From: Priapulus caudatus
Taxonomy: Eukaryota; Priapulida; Priapulimorpha; Priapulimorphida; Priapulidae
Reading direction: 5' to 3'
Assembly: GCF_000485595.1 (NCBI RefSeq)
Contig: NW_014578548.1
Span: 24,401 to 46,387 of the forward strand
DNA: 21,987 nt
The translations under genes were made by a program, and so were the position numbers. A model generated the notes under the pieces. That model had not been told where the DNA came from. It saw only the letters and a list, made by a program, of their open reading frames with translations, and ran no database searches. Shown one piece after another: positions 1 to 9,229 of this stretch (positions are counted from its first letter, which is position 1; every line of letters begins with the position of its first letter).

Positions 1-515
1 CGGAATGGGCGCCCCCCGGGGCCGCCATATTGGCAAATTTCAATATTGGCGCCACCCGGGTTGGGAGGCAATCTAGATAAACATCCAAAAGACCTATAAT
101 CATAAATAATACAACTTTTTAGGGGTTTTTAAGGTCTGGGAATCTGATTCTAATCTTACTTCAGTGATTTGAGGTCAAGGTCACCCCTCAAGGTCACCCT
201 AAAGATCATTTTGGGGTCAAATATGTAATTTTTTAGTGTTTTTTGTCAATATATACAAACAGCACCTCATTTTATCGGTTTCCGTAGATGAGTAACCCGA
301 ATCTGACCTTATTTGAACGATTTGAGGCAATATTGCATGTCAGGGTCACGATAGAGGTCACCCGACCGAGAGTTGAATCGCACGTCAATTATAGGTAGCC
401 AAAAGTGCTTGAATCAGACATAATACCACTTTTTAGGGATTTGTGGCCTCTTAGAATCCGATTCTGATCTTATTTTGGCGATTTGAGGACATAGTGACCA
501 CATTTTGGGGTCAAA
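1..515 (+). repeat. Left terminal inverted repeat (truncated by window start)
   Basis: Pairs with 3205-3733 on the opposite strand. It contains three degenerate modules whose shared GATTTGAGG core lies at 166, 319 and 480, a spacing of about 153-161 bases. Near the outer end, CCATATTGG and a facing CAATATTGG can fold on each other. The module ends carry TCAAGGTCA twice (175-183 and 188-196) and further AGGTCA half-sites. Confidence 0.88.
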
Positions 516-573
516 GGCCAAACCTTAGCAGTGTACTACTAAAAAATAAACAAAGATTATTCAGGAATCAATT

Positions 574-579
574 TTTATT
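574..579 (-). promoter_or_regulatory. Possible polyadenylation signal for the minus-strand pseudogene
   Basis: On the minus strand this reads AATAAA, about 230 bases past the TAG stop at 806-808 and before the left TIR. The position suits a 3' UTR. A six-base AT-rich motif is weak evidence on its own. Confidence 0.35.
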
Positions 580-805
580 AAAGTAATTCAGAGATTACAT
601 ATTATGCTGTAGCGAAAAACATCACCAAATGCTTTATGTGCTGCTGTATGCCTTTAAATGTTCAAATTACAATACAAGGACAACTTTTGCAACAATATAC
701 TAATACGTTCTGGCTTGCAGGATATGATATCTGCTGACATTAAGTGATATAACAATGTCCATACGTTCTGGCTTACTATGCGCTATATGATGCAAGCAAT
801 ACGAA

Positions 806-3060
806 CTACTGGTCCTCTTCGCTATTAACGCACCCACCTTCACATTTGCAAAGGGCCGTACATCGGACACCGGCGCGGTTGCATTTCCACCGTCCTGTGC
901 ATGCCTTGAGACAGCCGCAGTGCAAGAGAATGGCACATGCCACTGAAGCGTCGCTGAGAGTGGTCATAGTGGTTGCCATGTAGCGGTGCCATCTTTGTGC
1001 CATGTCCCCACTCACTGAAGTCAGGAATTTCCTGCTGGACCGAGGTGGCCTGACTCCAGTAGAAACTCGCCTGTAGTAACGCTCGCTTCACATGCTGGAA
1101 CAGTGCTGCTTGGGTAGGTGCTTTCGTGATCTGCTTCCAGTGGTGAAGAGGCGATGCCTGGCCTCATTGACACCAGCTGCACCACACCCCTTGCTGTACA
1201 TCAGTACCACGAAGCATTCGACCTGCTGCATATGCACAGACTCCAGACTGAAGAGGTCGGGGTCGCGCGTGAGAGCCACTAGTGTGTCGGTGAGGTCCGG
1301 CATGCTTGTCCAGGCTTCCTAGGCGGTCTTCTTGCCACATCCAAGAAACTGTGAAGTCGTGTCACATCCTGTGGTGGTGGAAGAGGGGTAGTGCCAAGGA
1401 CTTTGAAGGACCGAGATTGGAGCCGATGGTATGGACTGGAATGTCACGGTACATTTTACCAGTACCGAACCCCACCCAGAGCTCTGATAGGCCAAGGGTC
1501 TCGAAAAACCGGATTGCCAAAACCACGACATCGCTGTCTACCGTGCGAACATAGGCTGCTGTATGACCCTGCTCTGCAGCATGTGCCAGATGCAGTAAGA
1601 TCCTTGTGTCTGCCCGGAATCGGTTGCATGCTGAAGTGTTGTGAGTCACAATGTGTTGAGAGCACGGTCTCGAAACGGGTACTCAGAAGGAGCTTTCCAC
1701 CCATGTCGTTCTTGGAGATCTGTGTGCTGATGAATGAGAAGAGCTTCTTGTTTTCCTCATTTTTTAGGAAGCCACTGTTCCATTCATGTTTCGGGATTTG
1801 AGTGCTGCCATCGCCGACTCTTGTCCGTGGGTCCTTCCCACGTCGTAGCTGCGTGAGAGCTTTGAGGTTATTTTCCTCGGGGTAATTATCCTATACAGCG
1901 TTGATGCGTTGGGTACCCATCTTCATTTTGGCCTCCAGAAATGGTACAATGTGAAGCGGCACATACTCGCTGAATGTCTTTGCTGTTGTGGGGCGCATCA
2001 TGTGGATCACTGCTGCCATATCCAACACCACCACCGTGGCCTGTTTGGCAGCAGCTGTGCGGCCAGTGGGTGCATTGAGCCATTGAAGAATGTCCGACTT
2101 CGTCCCAGATCGCAGCGACCCTCGATCCGCCAGGCTTGGTGGCTTTCTCTGATTTTCGAACCGAAAGAAGTCTGTCATGTCTGCATCGGAACGCGACTGA
2201 AGTGAGAGGAAAAGTTGCGTGATTAAGGTCATATTCTGCCTCTGTATGCCACTGTCCTTCTTGTCCTTTTTTCTTGGGGTCAGGTCGGTTGGCGAATGTT
2301 AGCATGTTGTTCCGCTTGATGGTATCAGATACCGGTGCTTTCCAGCCTTTCAATGACGTATGCTGCATGAAGGGCTTGGCCAGCTTCATGGATTTGAGAT
2401 GGAGAATTAGCGACGGCCTGTTCCATGACATTCTGTGTATCGAGTGCTACAAGCTCTTGACTTGTAGTGAGGAAAGGGTTGCCTAGCTGCTCGACCACCT
2501 CGCTGAACGATAGTACATTTTTTCGATACATGACTTCCAAGCTGTCTTTCCTCATGATGAACAGTGGATGATGATGGTGGGTCGTGGATGGCCTCGAACT
2601 CCTCAACTATCCGTGCGCAGTCAGGTCCAGTCAGCATAAACAGTGTAAGGGCATCGGGGTTCTCATAGAGTCCAACTGCTCCGCCATGCGTCTGAAGGGT
2701 TTTGTTTGACTGTTCATGAGCTTGGTCCTTTCCCATGAGGCTGAACATTCTAGCTGATTTCTGCACAACAAAGTTGCCCTTCGTGAATTCAGCATGTACT
2801 TGAGGGTTTTTCTCGGCTAGCTGGACCATGTCACGTACATGTACAGGCAGCCAACGCGAGTAGTTTGTGTGGTCCAGGGCGTGAAACCAGCCGCAGAGTT
2901 CGTCACATGCTTGCACACATAGTGCAAAGTCCCCCTCCCGCATGGACCAAACAAAGCGAGTCATCAGCAGCTCCAAGTCGATTAAGGTTGACCAGAACTT
3001 GAACAGGGGTAGAGTTTGGGAACGTTGATTCCACATATCGAATGACTCAGGTGGGCCCAT
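806..3060 (-). pseudogene. Decayed gene for a multi-domain protein with FEN/PIN-like nuclease motifs and a Cys-rich tail
   Basis: Read 3060 to 806, successive frames give one continuous protein of about 750 residues. (a) 3060-2551: a helical block with LDHTNYSRWLPVH, GNFVVQKSARMFS and HEQ motifs. (b) 2564-2402 and 2407-2261: linker segments. (c) 2232-1650: VVVLDMAA, then KLFSFISTQ. (d) 1649-1370: ADTRILLH, then RTVDSDVVVLAI and ELWVGFGTGK. (e) About 1368-1088: GCDTTSQFLGCGKKTA. (f) 1091-806: a tail ending in CGCLKACTGRWKC and CTALCKCEGGC. The order LD / AD / DSD / GCD...GxGKKTA mirrors the acidic residues and helix-hairpin of FEN/XPG-type PIN nucleases; that is my inference from motifs. I recall related multicopy uncharacterised proteins in cnidarian and sponge genomes. 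There are about seven frameshifts (near 2555, 2400, 2245, 1640, 1370, 1110 and 1010) and two in-frame TAG stops (1891-1893 and 1319-1321). The acidic pair usual before ADTR is replaced by FR. The N-terminus is probably missing: only about 145 bases separate 3060 from the right TIR. Confidence 0.75.
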
Positions 3061-3204
3061 TACATTCTTGCAATACTAATTTTCTGAAAAGTTGTTTGTC
3101 GTTACGGTCGGTCGTTGTCGCTGCAGTGTGTCTAGGCCTTTAAGTGTTTCTGTGGAAAAAAACTTTTTTGGATGTGGGTTTACACACCAGAAACACTGGG
3201 TTTT

Positions 3205-3733
3205 TACCCCAAAATGACCTTGAGGGGTGACCTTGAATTTGAATCCTATAAATAAGATCAGAATCGGATTCTCAGAGGGCACAAATCCCTAAAAAGTGGT
3301 ATTATGTCTGATTCTAGCACTTTTGGGTTTTTACCTATAATTGACGTACGATTCACCTCTTGGTTGGGTGACCTCTATCGTGACCCTGACATGCAATATT
3401 GCCTCGAATTGTTCAAATAAGGTCAGATTCGGGTTACTCATCTACGGAAACCGATAAAATGAGGTGCTGTTTGTATATATTGACAAAAAACGCTAAAAAA
3501 TTACATATTTGACCCCAAAATGACCTTTAGTGTGACCTTGAGGGGTGACCTTGACCTCAAATCACTGAAGTAAGATCAGAATCAGATTCCCAGACCTTGA
3601 AAACCCCTAAAAAGTGGTATTATTAATGATTATAGCTCCTTTGGATGTTTAACTAGATTGATCCCCAACCCGGGTGGCGGCCATATTGAAATTTGCCAAT
3701 ATGGCGGCCCCGTGGGGCGCCCATTTTGGCGCC
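3205..3733 (-). repeat. Right terminal inverted repeat
   Basis: Reverse complement of the left arm, with the same module order. Small substitutions and short indels separate the arms, for example around 3330-3350. The outer part contains GCCATATTG and CAATATGGC separated by 8 bases, a good hairpin, followed by two GGCGCCC blocks. Confidence 0.88.
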
Positions 3734-4025
3734 CGCCAGAAATCGAAAAAGTATGGTATGGGCAACATCTGGGCCAAATTGGGTGCTTTTGGAAGAATGT
3801 GAACCAAAATATCCCTAACACCCCTGACTATATACTATATGTTAATTCGGGTGGCACTCCGGCAGCCCATGTTTATACTATGTTAATTTGGGTTTCCCAG
3901 CAGCGGCCAGCGATGGTAGGAAATTATGAAAAATTGCTCTAAAAAGCTGCTTGTCCGGCAGACAAGCTACCTGACAGATCTACTTAATAATTAATTAATA
4001 AGTACGAACAAACGGATAGCCCTTA
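3734..4025. other. Flank of the long-TIR element; no gene seen
   Basis: No coding signal. A motif of the type TATACTAT(A)TGTTAATT(C/T)GGGT occurs twice (about 3831-3852 and 3875-3893), suggesting an old repeat. A 7-bp-arm hairpin (GCTTGTC / GACAAGC) lies at 3949-3967. Confidence 0.4.
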
Positions 4026-4033
4026 TTTCAAAC

Positions 4034-4204
4034 CAGGGAAAAAAATATAATTTATTTTTCAGGGGCTACTTTTCAAGCTCGCGTGCATGAAAATATATTA
4101 TATAGCACTTTAAAATTTCCAGGGGCTCTTTTTGCCATTTCCGGGGCTCTTTTTGGCATTTCGGGGGCTAAATCGCCCCGAGCCCCCGTGTATTTTTTTC
4201 ACTG
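4034..4204 (+). mobile_element. hAT-type miniature element (MITE), 171 bp
   Basis: Ends are CAGGGAAAAAAATA on the left and TATTTTTTTCACTG on the right, a 14-bp TIR with one mismatch. It is flanked on both sides by the perfect 8-bp duplication TTTCAAAC (4026-4033 and 4205-4212), the length expected of hAT transposition. The inside holds repeated blocks of the form GGGGCTCTTTTTGGCATTTC. It has no coding capacity, so it would need a transposase in trans. Related end fragments lie at 10044-10165, 11205-11290 and 19883-19966. Confidence 0.85.
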
Positions 4205-4272
4205 TTTCAAACACTGGGATGGTATCAGGAGCCTTCTCAAAGAAATGTTCGTTGGGATTGTTATGAAAGTTG

Positions 4273-4286
4273 CCACGAGATGGCGC
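4273..4286 (+). promoter_or_regulatory. CTCF-like motif
   Basis: CCACGAGATGGCGC matches 13 of 14 positions of the vertebrate/fly CTCF core consensus CCASYAGRKGGCRS. This is a motif match only; chance or repeat-borne occurrence is quite possible. Confidence 0.2.
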
Positions 4287-4388
4287 GTACGTTGGTAGCT
4301 GGAAGCTTCCATCGTACGTAGTAGCTATGCAGTTTCTGATTCAGTAGGAAAATTTCTTCATTGCAATGTGCATGGTTGCGTGTCTCTA

Positions 4389-4848
4389 TCTATACTATGA
4401 GCAGCTAATGCTCATAATACTTTATTCCTTTTATTTATCCTACGATCTCACAATGGATAGCTGTACATGGGGAGCTCAAGAGTTGGAGACGCCAGGAATC
4501 TCTACATATTTGCACCAGAGAATAAGACGAAAAACGTTCTTTATCAAGAGGCTTTCAAATGAAAAGTCCAACCATTCCTACATGCTGTTATAATAACTTT
4601 TTGTCATTTACACCATATTACTATTATGTCCCAGGGGTTCTAAGTTCGGTTGTGCTGTCATATAAATGTCATACGTAACAGTTTTTTCGTTTTTCCCATG
4701 CTTATTATCTTATTACACTCATTTCTAAATATTAATATTGTCTGCAATGTTATTGTCGATTTTTACCCAATGTTCCTATTCTGTCCCATTATTAGTACTA
4801 TGAATTAGTAGCACGATTTTACCCAGCGCAGCGGGTACCCGCAGCTAG
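4389..4848 (+). mobile_element. Helitron-like non-autonomous element, about 460 bp
   Basis: The right end has the perfect 12-bp palindrome GCGGGTACCCGC (4831-4842) followed after two bases by CTAG, then T: the hairpin plus CTRR terminus of Helitrons. A matching left start is TCTATACTATG at 4389, preceded by A, so the element would sit between A and T without target duplication, as Helitrons do. No Rep/helicase coding is present. The right end is more secure than the left, because TC starts are short and common. Confidence 0.55.
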
Positions 4849-5385
4849 TATATGTATATATACACATACATATACCAAAAGAAACCAGCGACTAGCGACC
4901 GTGACTATGTAATTTAGCAATGGTGTATATATAGACGTAGCGACTAGACACATTCAGCTGCGGATGTATATATACATATAGATAAGAAGTAGATAAGGCC
5001 TAAGATAAAATATTGCTTGTTTCCCCTTTACCGGCCGACTCGCCAAAACGCCGCTACTCGACACATTTTATTGGCTGATTAAAACAAAGAAAAAATTATT
5101 TCGTTTCGACAAAAAAAAAATTCGTACCGCAAATACATATATATATATATATACATACACAAAACAGAATATACAATATATATATATATCAAGAGTGCAT
5201 AATAGAGATTATATCTATATGATCTCTATTATGCACTCTTGATATATATATACATGTATACACACATCTTGTCAAAACAAAATAAAAAAGATTTTTCACC
5301 TACCTACCTACTCGGTACCCTGAGAGGCGAGTAGGTAAAGGGGAAACAAACAGTTTTTTTAAGGGTGGCCTAATAGGGAAGGAGT
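4849..5385. repeat. AT-rich microsatellite region with an imperfect inverted-repeat element
   Basis: Several (TA)n and (ATAC)n runs. CTTGTTTCCCCTTTACC at 5016-5032 is inverted at 5334-5350 with one mismatch. Nearby GGCCTAA blocks and an ACTCGCC/GGCGAGT pair also mirror each other, so about 4985-5385 is probably a degenerate miniature inverted-repeat element containing the palindrome at 5179-5252. No gene seen. Confidence 0.5.
5179..5252. repeat. Perfect palindrome: 31-bp arms, 12-bp loop
   Basis: The left arm (5179-5209), centred on TCAAGAGTGCATAATAGAGA, is the exact reverse complement of 5222-5252. The arms begin in TA repeat and end with non-repetitive sequence, so this is more than a microsatellite effect. 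Confidence 0.9.
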
Positions 5386-5541
5386 GTGACTTCAATAAAC
5401 AAGGGAAATTCGTCATTTATTAGCCTTAGAGTTAGAATACCTACGATTTACTACGCGTAACTCAACCAATTTAAGCTCAAATCGTACACAGTACATTCGC
5501 CTAGCGTCGTGCGAAATCGTTTTGGCTCGCTGGGAGATTGG
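5370..5541 (-). repeat. R-family repeat, left arm of an inverted pair
   Basis: Carries the family signatures AGGAGTGTGACTTC, TGAGCTCAAATCG-like sequence, ACAGTACATTCGCCTAG and GCTCGCTGGGAGATTGG. It is the reverse complement of parts of 6353-6610, with about 150 bases of the family missing between 5518 and 5522. Related copies lie at 13228-13475, 19967-20139 and 20433-20735. Confidence 0.7.
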
Positions 5542-6176
5542 AGCTGCAGCTGCTATAGCTCCAAGAAACGGTATACCGTATTGCTAGGGTTAGAATACCG
5601 TTTCAAACATTGGCTGCAGCTAAACACGTAGTTGTCTTATTTGCCAAGTATTGCCAAAGAACACTTCACATGTGATATACCAAATGAATCAGTATACATC
5701 CACCTTCTTGTAACCATCAGTGTGCTACGATGCGCTGGGTACTTACGGGGGTTACAGCAACTTTTTGAGACGAATGCAACCAAACTTATGAATTTGCCGC
5801 AATGTTTGCTATCATTCCGACTGTGACTATAATCCGCAATGGATCGAACAAAGGAAATTAAACTATCTGCGGTCCTCATGTAAACCACCCCTAGATCCGA
5901 GAACATGTCATCTACAGGTTTTGCTATTGTACTATTTTTGTAGTATTTTCTAGCAAGTCTTTTCCGTTTCGGGTTTTCCGTTCCTCGCTAACCATGGCGG
6001 GTAAAGCTCATTGGAAAGTTGATATGCTGTGAGAATTAGCAGATTATACCATGAATTAAGAGATACATTCTAGTTTAGAAGCAGGACAACTGTGAGTTAA
6101 CGTTCATATTTCAAACAAGGCAAGTCAAAGGTGGTGATATAGAATAGTTTTATTTGAGATATACAGAGTTATTCAT
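5542..6176. other. Interior between inverted R arms; no recognised gene
   Basis: Contains hairpin-forming sequence: TTGGAGC/GCTCCAA, and GAAACGGTAT (from about 5564) facing ATACCGTTTC. About 5632-5906 is open on both strands for 60-90 codons but resembles nothing I recognise; I do not call a gene. It may be the interior of a non-autonomous element flanked by the R arms. Confidence 0.35.
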
Positions 6177-6352
6177 CTAGATCTGCAGAGGTGATAGGTT
6201 TTTTATATGGAAGGGTGTCAGGCTGTATAGACAATCCGTTGCACAGCCTGGTCGGGCTACAGCTGCTACTGGTTGCGGTGGGCGTGCGTGCGTGGGGGGC
6301 ATACCAGCTGTAAATAGGTCAAAGATTAGCTCGCCGAGTGTTGCGTCGATGT

Positions 6353-6610
6353 CCAATCTCCCAGCGAGCCACACCGCATCGCCGAGGGCACAAGAGTGCG
6401 CAAGAGTCGTTAGTAGCTGCCTATTGTTTCAAGTTAGGCGGGTTATACATTCGGTTTGCTGGCAACAGAATGGAGAATCGTGTCGTACGTTTTAGTCTGT
6501 ATCTCTGGATTGCGGGTGTATACGAGGAAACGATTTCCCACAATGATAGGCGAATGTACTGTGTACGATTTGAGCTCAAGTTGCTTGAGTTACGCGTAGT
6601 AAATCGTAGG
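6353..6610 (+). repeat. R-family repeat, right arm
   Basis: Begins with CCAATCTCCCAGCGAGCCA and runs through GTGTATACGAGGAAACG to GTAGTAAATCGTAGG. Bases 6516-6610 recur without change at 19967-20061; the other R copies differ at several sites in this interval. Confidence 0.75.
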
Positions 6611-7040
6611 ATAGGTAGGGTTGAATTTTGCACCTTTTATGTGTTCATCGTACAGCAACCGCGCGACGCATTATGGGTAAAATGACGCCAGCGATTAGTA
6701 TTAGTGTTTAAAAAACATACAAGAAGGCAAGTCAATATGTCTACTATTGTTGTTGTATAGTATTTGTCGTGAAACGTGAATAAACAACAATATCGCATGA
6801 TGTATGTGATCTATGTCACATGATGTATATTTAGCGACATTTGCTCTCAGCGACCACTTGAAATTTCCCCTATAGTTTGTTTGCTCTACATAGTGACTGC
6901 ATTCACCGATCACACCTACGACACCACTATGCCATTACCATATATATATATATATATATATGTACCATTATTATGACATCAATACATCTTTTTTGTTATA
7001 CACAATAATGTATCATATTACTAATGCGCCCTATGAGTCG

Positions 7041-7135
7041 ATGTCCCCCAAGGTAAGGTGTCCGCAGAAGAAGGTGTCACTCAGCAAAGAAGATATGTCC
7101 CAAACAGAGGCATTCGGATTAATAAAGCCGAATTT
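7041..7135 (+). CDS. Possible upstream exon of the two-exon fragment
   Basis: An open frame from ATG 7041 (MSPKVRCPQKKVSLSKED...) reaches a consensus donor, TTT then GTAAGT, at 7136. The phase (2) does not join the next exon cleanly, so the link is doubtful. An identical copy lies at 16881-16975. Confidence 0.2.
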
Positions 7136-7263
7136 GTAAGTAGTTTTTGAACTAATATTCGAATACCTACCTGCTGTATCAGATATGCATTGGATATACT
7201 AATATAGTACCCGTTGAATCCGCAGTCTCCTAAAACTTCAAACTCCTAACCATCCTAGAAGCC

Positions 7264-7960
7264 ATGCTGTATCTCTTGAGAAATAAAGCGAAAACATTTC
7301 GTTTGAAATTGTGTTATTATATTATGCAAGTATACTTATTACAGAAAATAATCCCAACTGGCAGTGATGTCCCCCCGAATTACACTTTACTGGATGCCTC
7401 ACAAATTGCGGTTCCAACAAACTGGCTGACCGATCTAATGTCTCGCTGTGTAGAGAATGCAAAGCCATTTATACTGAAGAAGATGATGGATGGTTTTTTT
7501 GAGCCATGGGACGTCGCGGGACAAAATTCCACCACTCTGTTGGAAAAGTACCCCCTTGTTGTTGAAGCACTGAGAGGTAAGGTTTGAATACCTTTAAAAT
7601 GTCATTGCATGTTTTTCTTATAAGATCGATATAGGACCACCCCCCCCCCAGTATTGAAAATTCATTCCCCAAAACCTGACGGAACCCCTGTAAAACAATA
7701 ATTGCCTGAAAAACATTTTATTACTGACACTTGGAATCCCAATTAAGGAACAGTCTGAAGAGATTTAATAATAGCAAATCCTATCTTCTAATTTTCTGTG
7801 ACATAATTTTCCATTGAATGTTTTATTAGCAGGTTATGCAACAAACAAGCTGAGACTCTCATACCGAAGAATTACAGATGCTATAAACCAGAAGTGTTCC
7901 ACTGGAAAAAGAAGGAATAACAGACTGTTAAAAGTTTGTATGGGACTAGGTATTCTTTAA
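7264..7960 (+). CDS. Two-exon gene fragment, possible BEN-domain C-terminus (copy 1)
   Basis: Exon A is open from 7264 to 7576; an AG acceptor at 7343-7344 would start it at 7345 with KIIPTGSDVPPNYTLLDASQ. It ends at a good donor (AG then GTAAGG at 7577). Exon B starts after TTATTAGCAG at 7833 and ends with TAA at 7958-7960. Joining 7576 to 7833 (phase 1) keeps the frame and adds YATNKLRLSYRRITDAINQK, CSTGKRRNNRLLKVCMGLGI and a final L. The pattern FILKKMMDGFFEPWDVAGQN, then a helical stretch, then AINQKCSTGKRR resembles the end of a BEN domain, a DNA/protein-binding fold found in chromatin factors and mobile elements. That resemblance is by eye and uncertain. No 5' exons or promoter were identified, so it may be a partial or captured gene. 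Confidence 0.5.
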
Positions 7961-8368
7961 TAGGGGTGTCGTGTTGCTAAGGAGCGACTCGCAGACATTA
8001 TCACGTGTATGGCATGAATGAATCAGCTATTATAGTACTGTTACTGAAGGAACTCATATACAGGCGCGTCTTTGCTGTAGTCTACGCGAGCTATAGTACT
8101 AGAGCAAGGCGCATGACAACCTCGCAGCGGTAGCGCGAAGGGGGGGGGGGTTCTGTAATCTGTAATGTAATTTGTTTGCATACATGTGCAAGACTGTGTG
8201 AGTGTGTCTGCCGTGTACATGCGTATCAGCCAGCTAGCCGTGCAGCCGTGATTTGCACGGTCCGTGTTGAAATTGCGCAGCCAAAGAAATGGAAAAAGTT
8301 TTAAATTAAACAATTTTAGACAAGTTACAAATTTACAAAAATTAAAAATAATCCTGCCTAATACCTTG

Positions 8369-8424
8369 ACCCTAACCGTAATCCTATCCCTAATCCTAAC
8401 TCTAACCCTAAGCCTAACCCTAAA
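8369..8424 (+). repeat. Degenerate telomere-like (CCCTAA)n block, copy 1
   Basis: About nine units of CCCTAA and variants (CCGTAA, TCCTAA, TCTAA, GCCTAA). CCCTAA/TTAGGG is the telomere repeat of most metazoans outside insects, so this is an interstitial telomere-like tract. Shorter traces occur at 11421-11441 and 13771-13808. Confidence 0.75.
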
Positions 8425-8642
8425 TATAAATTTATTTATTTATTCATGTAGAGAATGCATCGAATACAACGGGAAGAATGTGCGTTCACGTGCGTTTTAT
8501 AATATCTTGGTTGTATATACCGCGCTGGTTATGACGACTGTATGCAGCCGCCATCAGATGTTAGCAATGCGCGCCCAGCGACACACAAATGTGCGCAGCG
8601 AACGGCAGCTGGCAGAGGGGCGATTGCATATACATCACATGG

Positions 8643-8656
8643 CCGCGAGAGGGCAG
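8643..8656 (+). promoter_or_regulatory. CTCF-like motif (copy 1)
   Basis: CCGCGAGAGGGCAG matches 12 of 14 positions of the CTCF core consensus. It is duplicated at 18482-18495. Motif match only. Confidence 0.2.
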
Positions 8657-9229
8657 TAGGGAACAGTCAACAGCAATGGAGGACGTTGTGGGCGTTGATT
8701 TATGAGTTTCCAAAAAAAAACAATAAGTATCAACGGATTTCCAGGTAATTTACTGCGGAAAGCAAGTAGTATCAGTCCGTAAATGGCGCGCGCAAATACG
8801 CAGATACATTTGAGGGCCGTAGCTAAGGAACATGATGAAAAATTCTCGCGCATAGCATTGGTGAAAAACAGTCGGAAACGGGCGAGTAGTGTCGCTTAAA
8901 CACAGTTTTTCCCACACTTCCTGTGAACTCACATAATGTTTGTCGGTCGAAATGAACAAACAACACCCTCAACAACACCCCTGTCGATTTTAAAGGGGCT
9001 ACCCCCACATTTACGAAAATGACATAAGTCTCAATCTGGACATCATCTCTATCCTTGAACCGAAGGGTGTCAGGCTCCCATGACGTTGAACAGTCGTAAA
9101 GCGTGGTCGGGCTAGGACGAACCGTACTGTGTATATATCTATGCGTACATCTGTCACAATTGATTTTTTTTTATTTATTATTATTTAAGTTAAGTTTAAG
9201 TTTAATGGAAGCAATACGAAAGCTGTAAG

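Larger units (their letters stand above)
1..3733 (-). mobile_element. DNA transposon-like element with long TIRs carrying a decayed nuclease-like gene
   Basis: Positions 1 to about 515 read as the reverse complement of about 3205-3733, with only a few differences per 100 bases, and they flank 2.7 kb of single-copy DNA. That interior holds one long minus-strand pseudogene (3060 to 806). The pairing runs right up to base 1, so the true left terminus and any target duplication are outside the window. The right terminus is near 3733, where pairing with base 1 runs out, but it could extend further. Long TIRs made of internal repeats recall Foldback/TU-type elements; that is a structural comparison, not a family assignment. 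The encoded protein matches no transposase family I can name with confidence, so the element could also be a non-autonomous derivative or a captured gene between inverted repeats. Confidence 0.8.

Noticed and set aside
5632-5906. Overlapping open frames on both strands (64 and 89 codons)
   Set aside because: No recognisable motif, no splice context, and both strands are open; cannot be separated from chance.
6177-6374. Peptide VWLAGRLDIDATLG recurring here and at 12913-13248
   Set aside because: It follows from shared repeat DNA (the R-family hairpin), with no sign of coding in either place.
6701-6913. Minus-strand frame kept in both duplicate copies (70 and 75 codons), with two synonymous differences and an in-frame length change
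   Set aside because: It has no ATG, a third difference (6742) is non-synonymous, and the sample is too small to claim selection.
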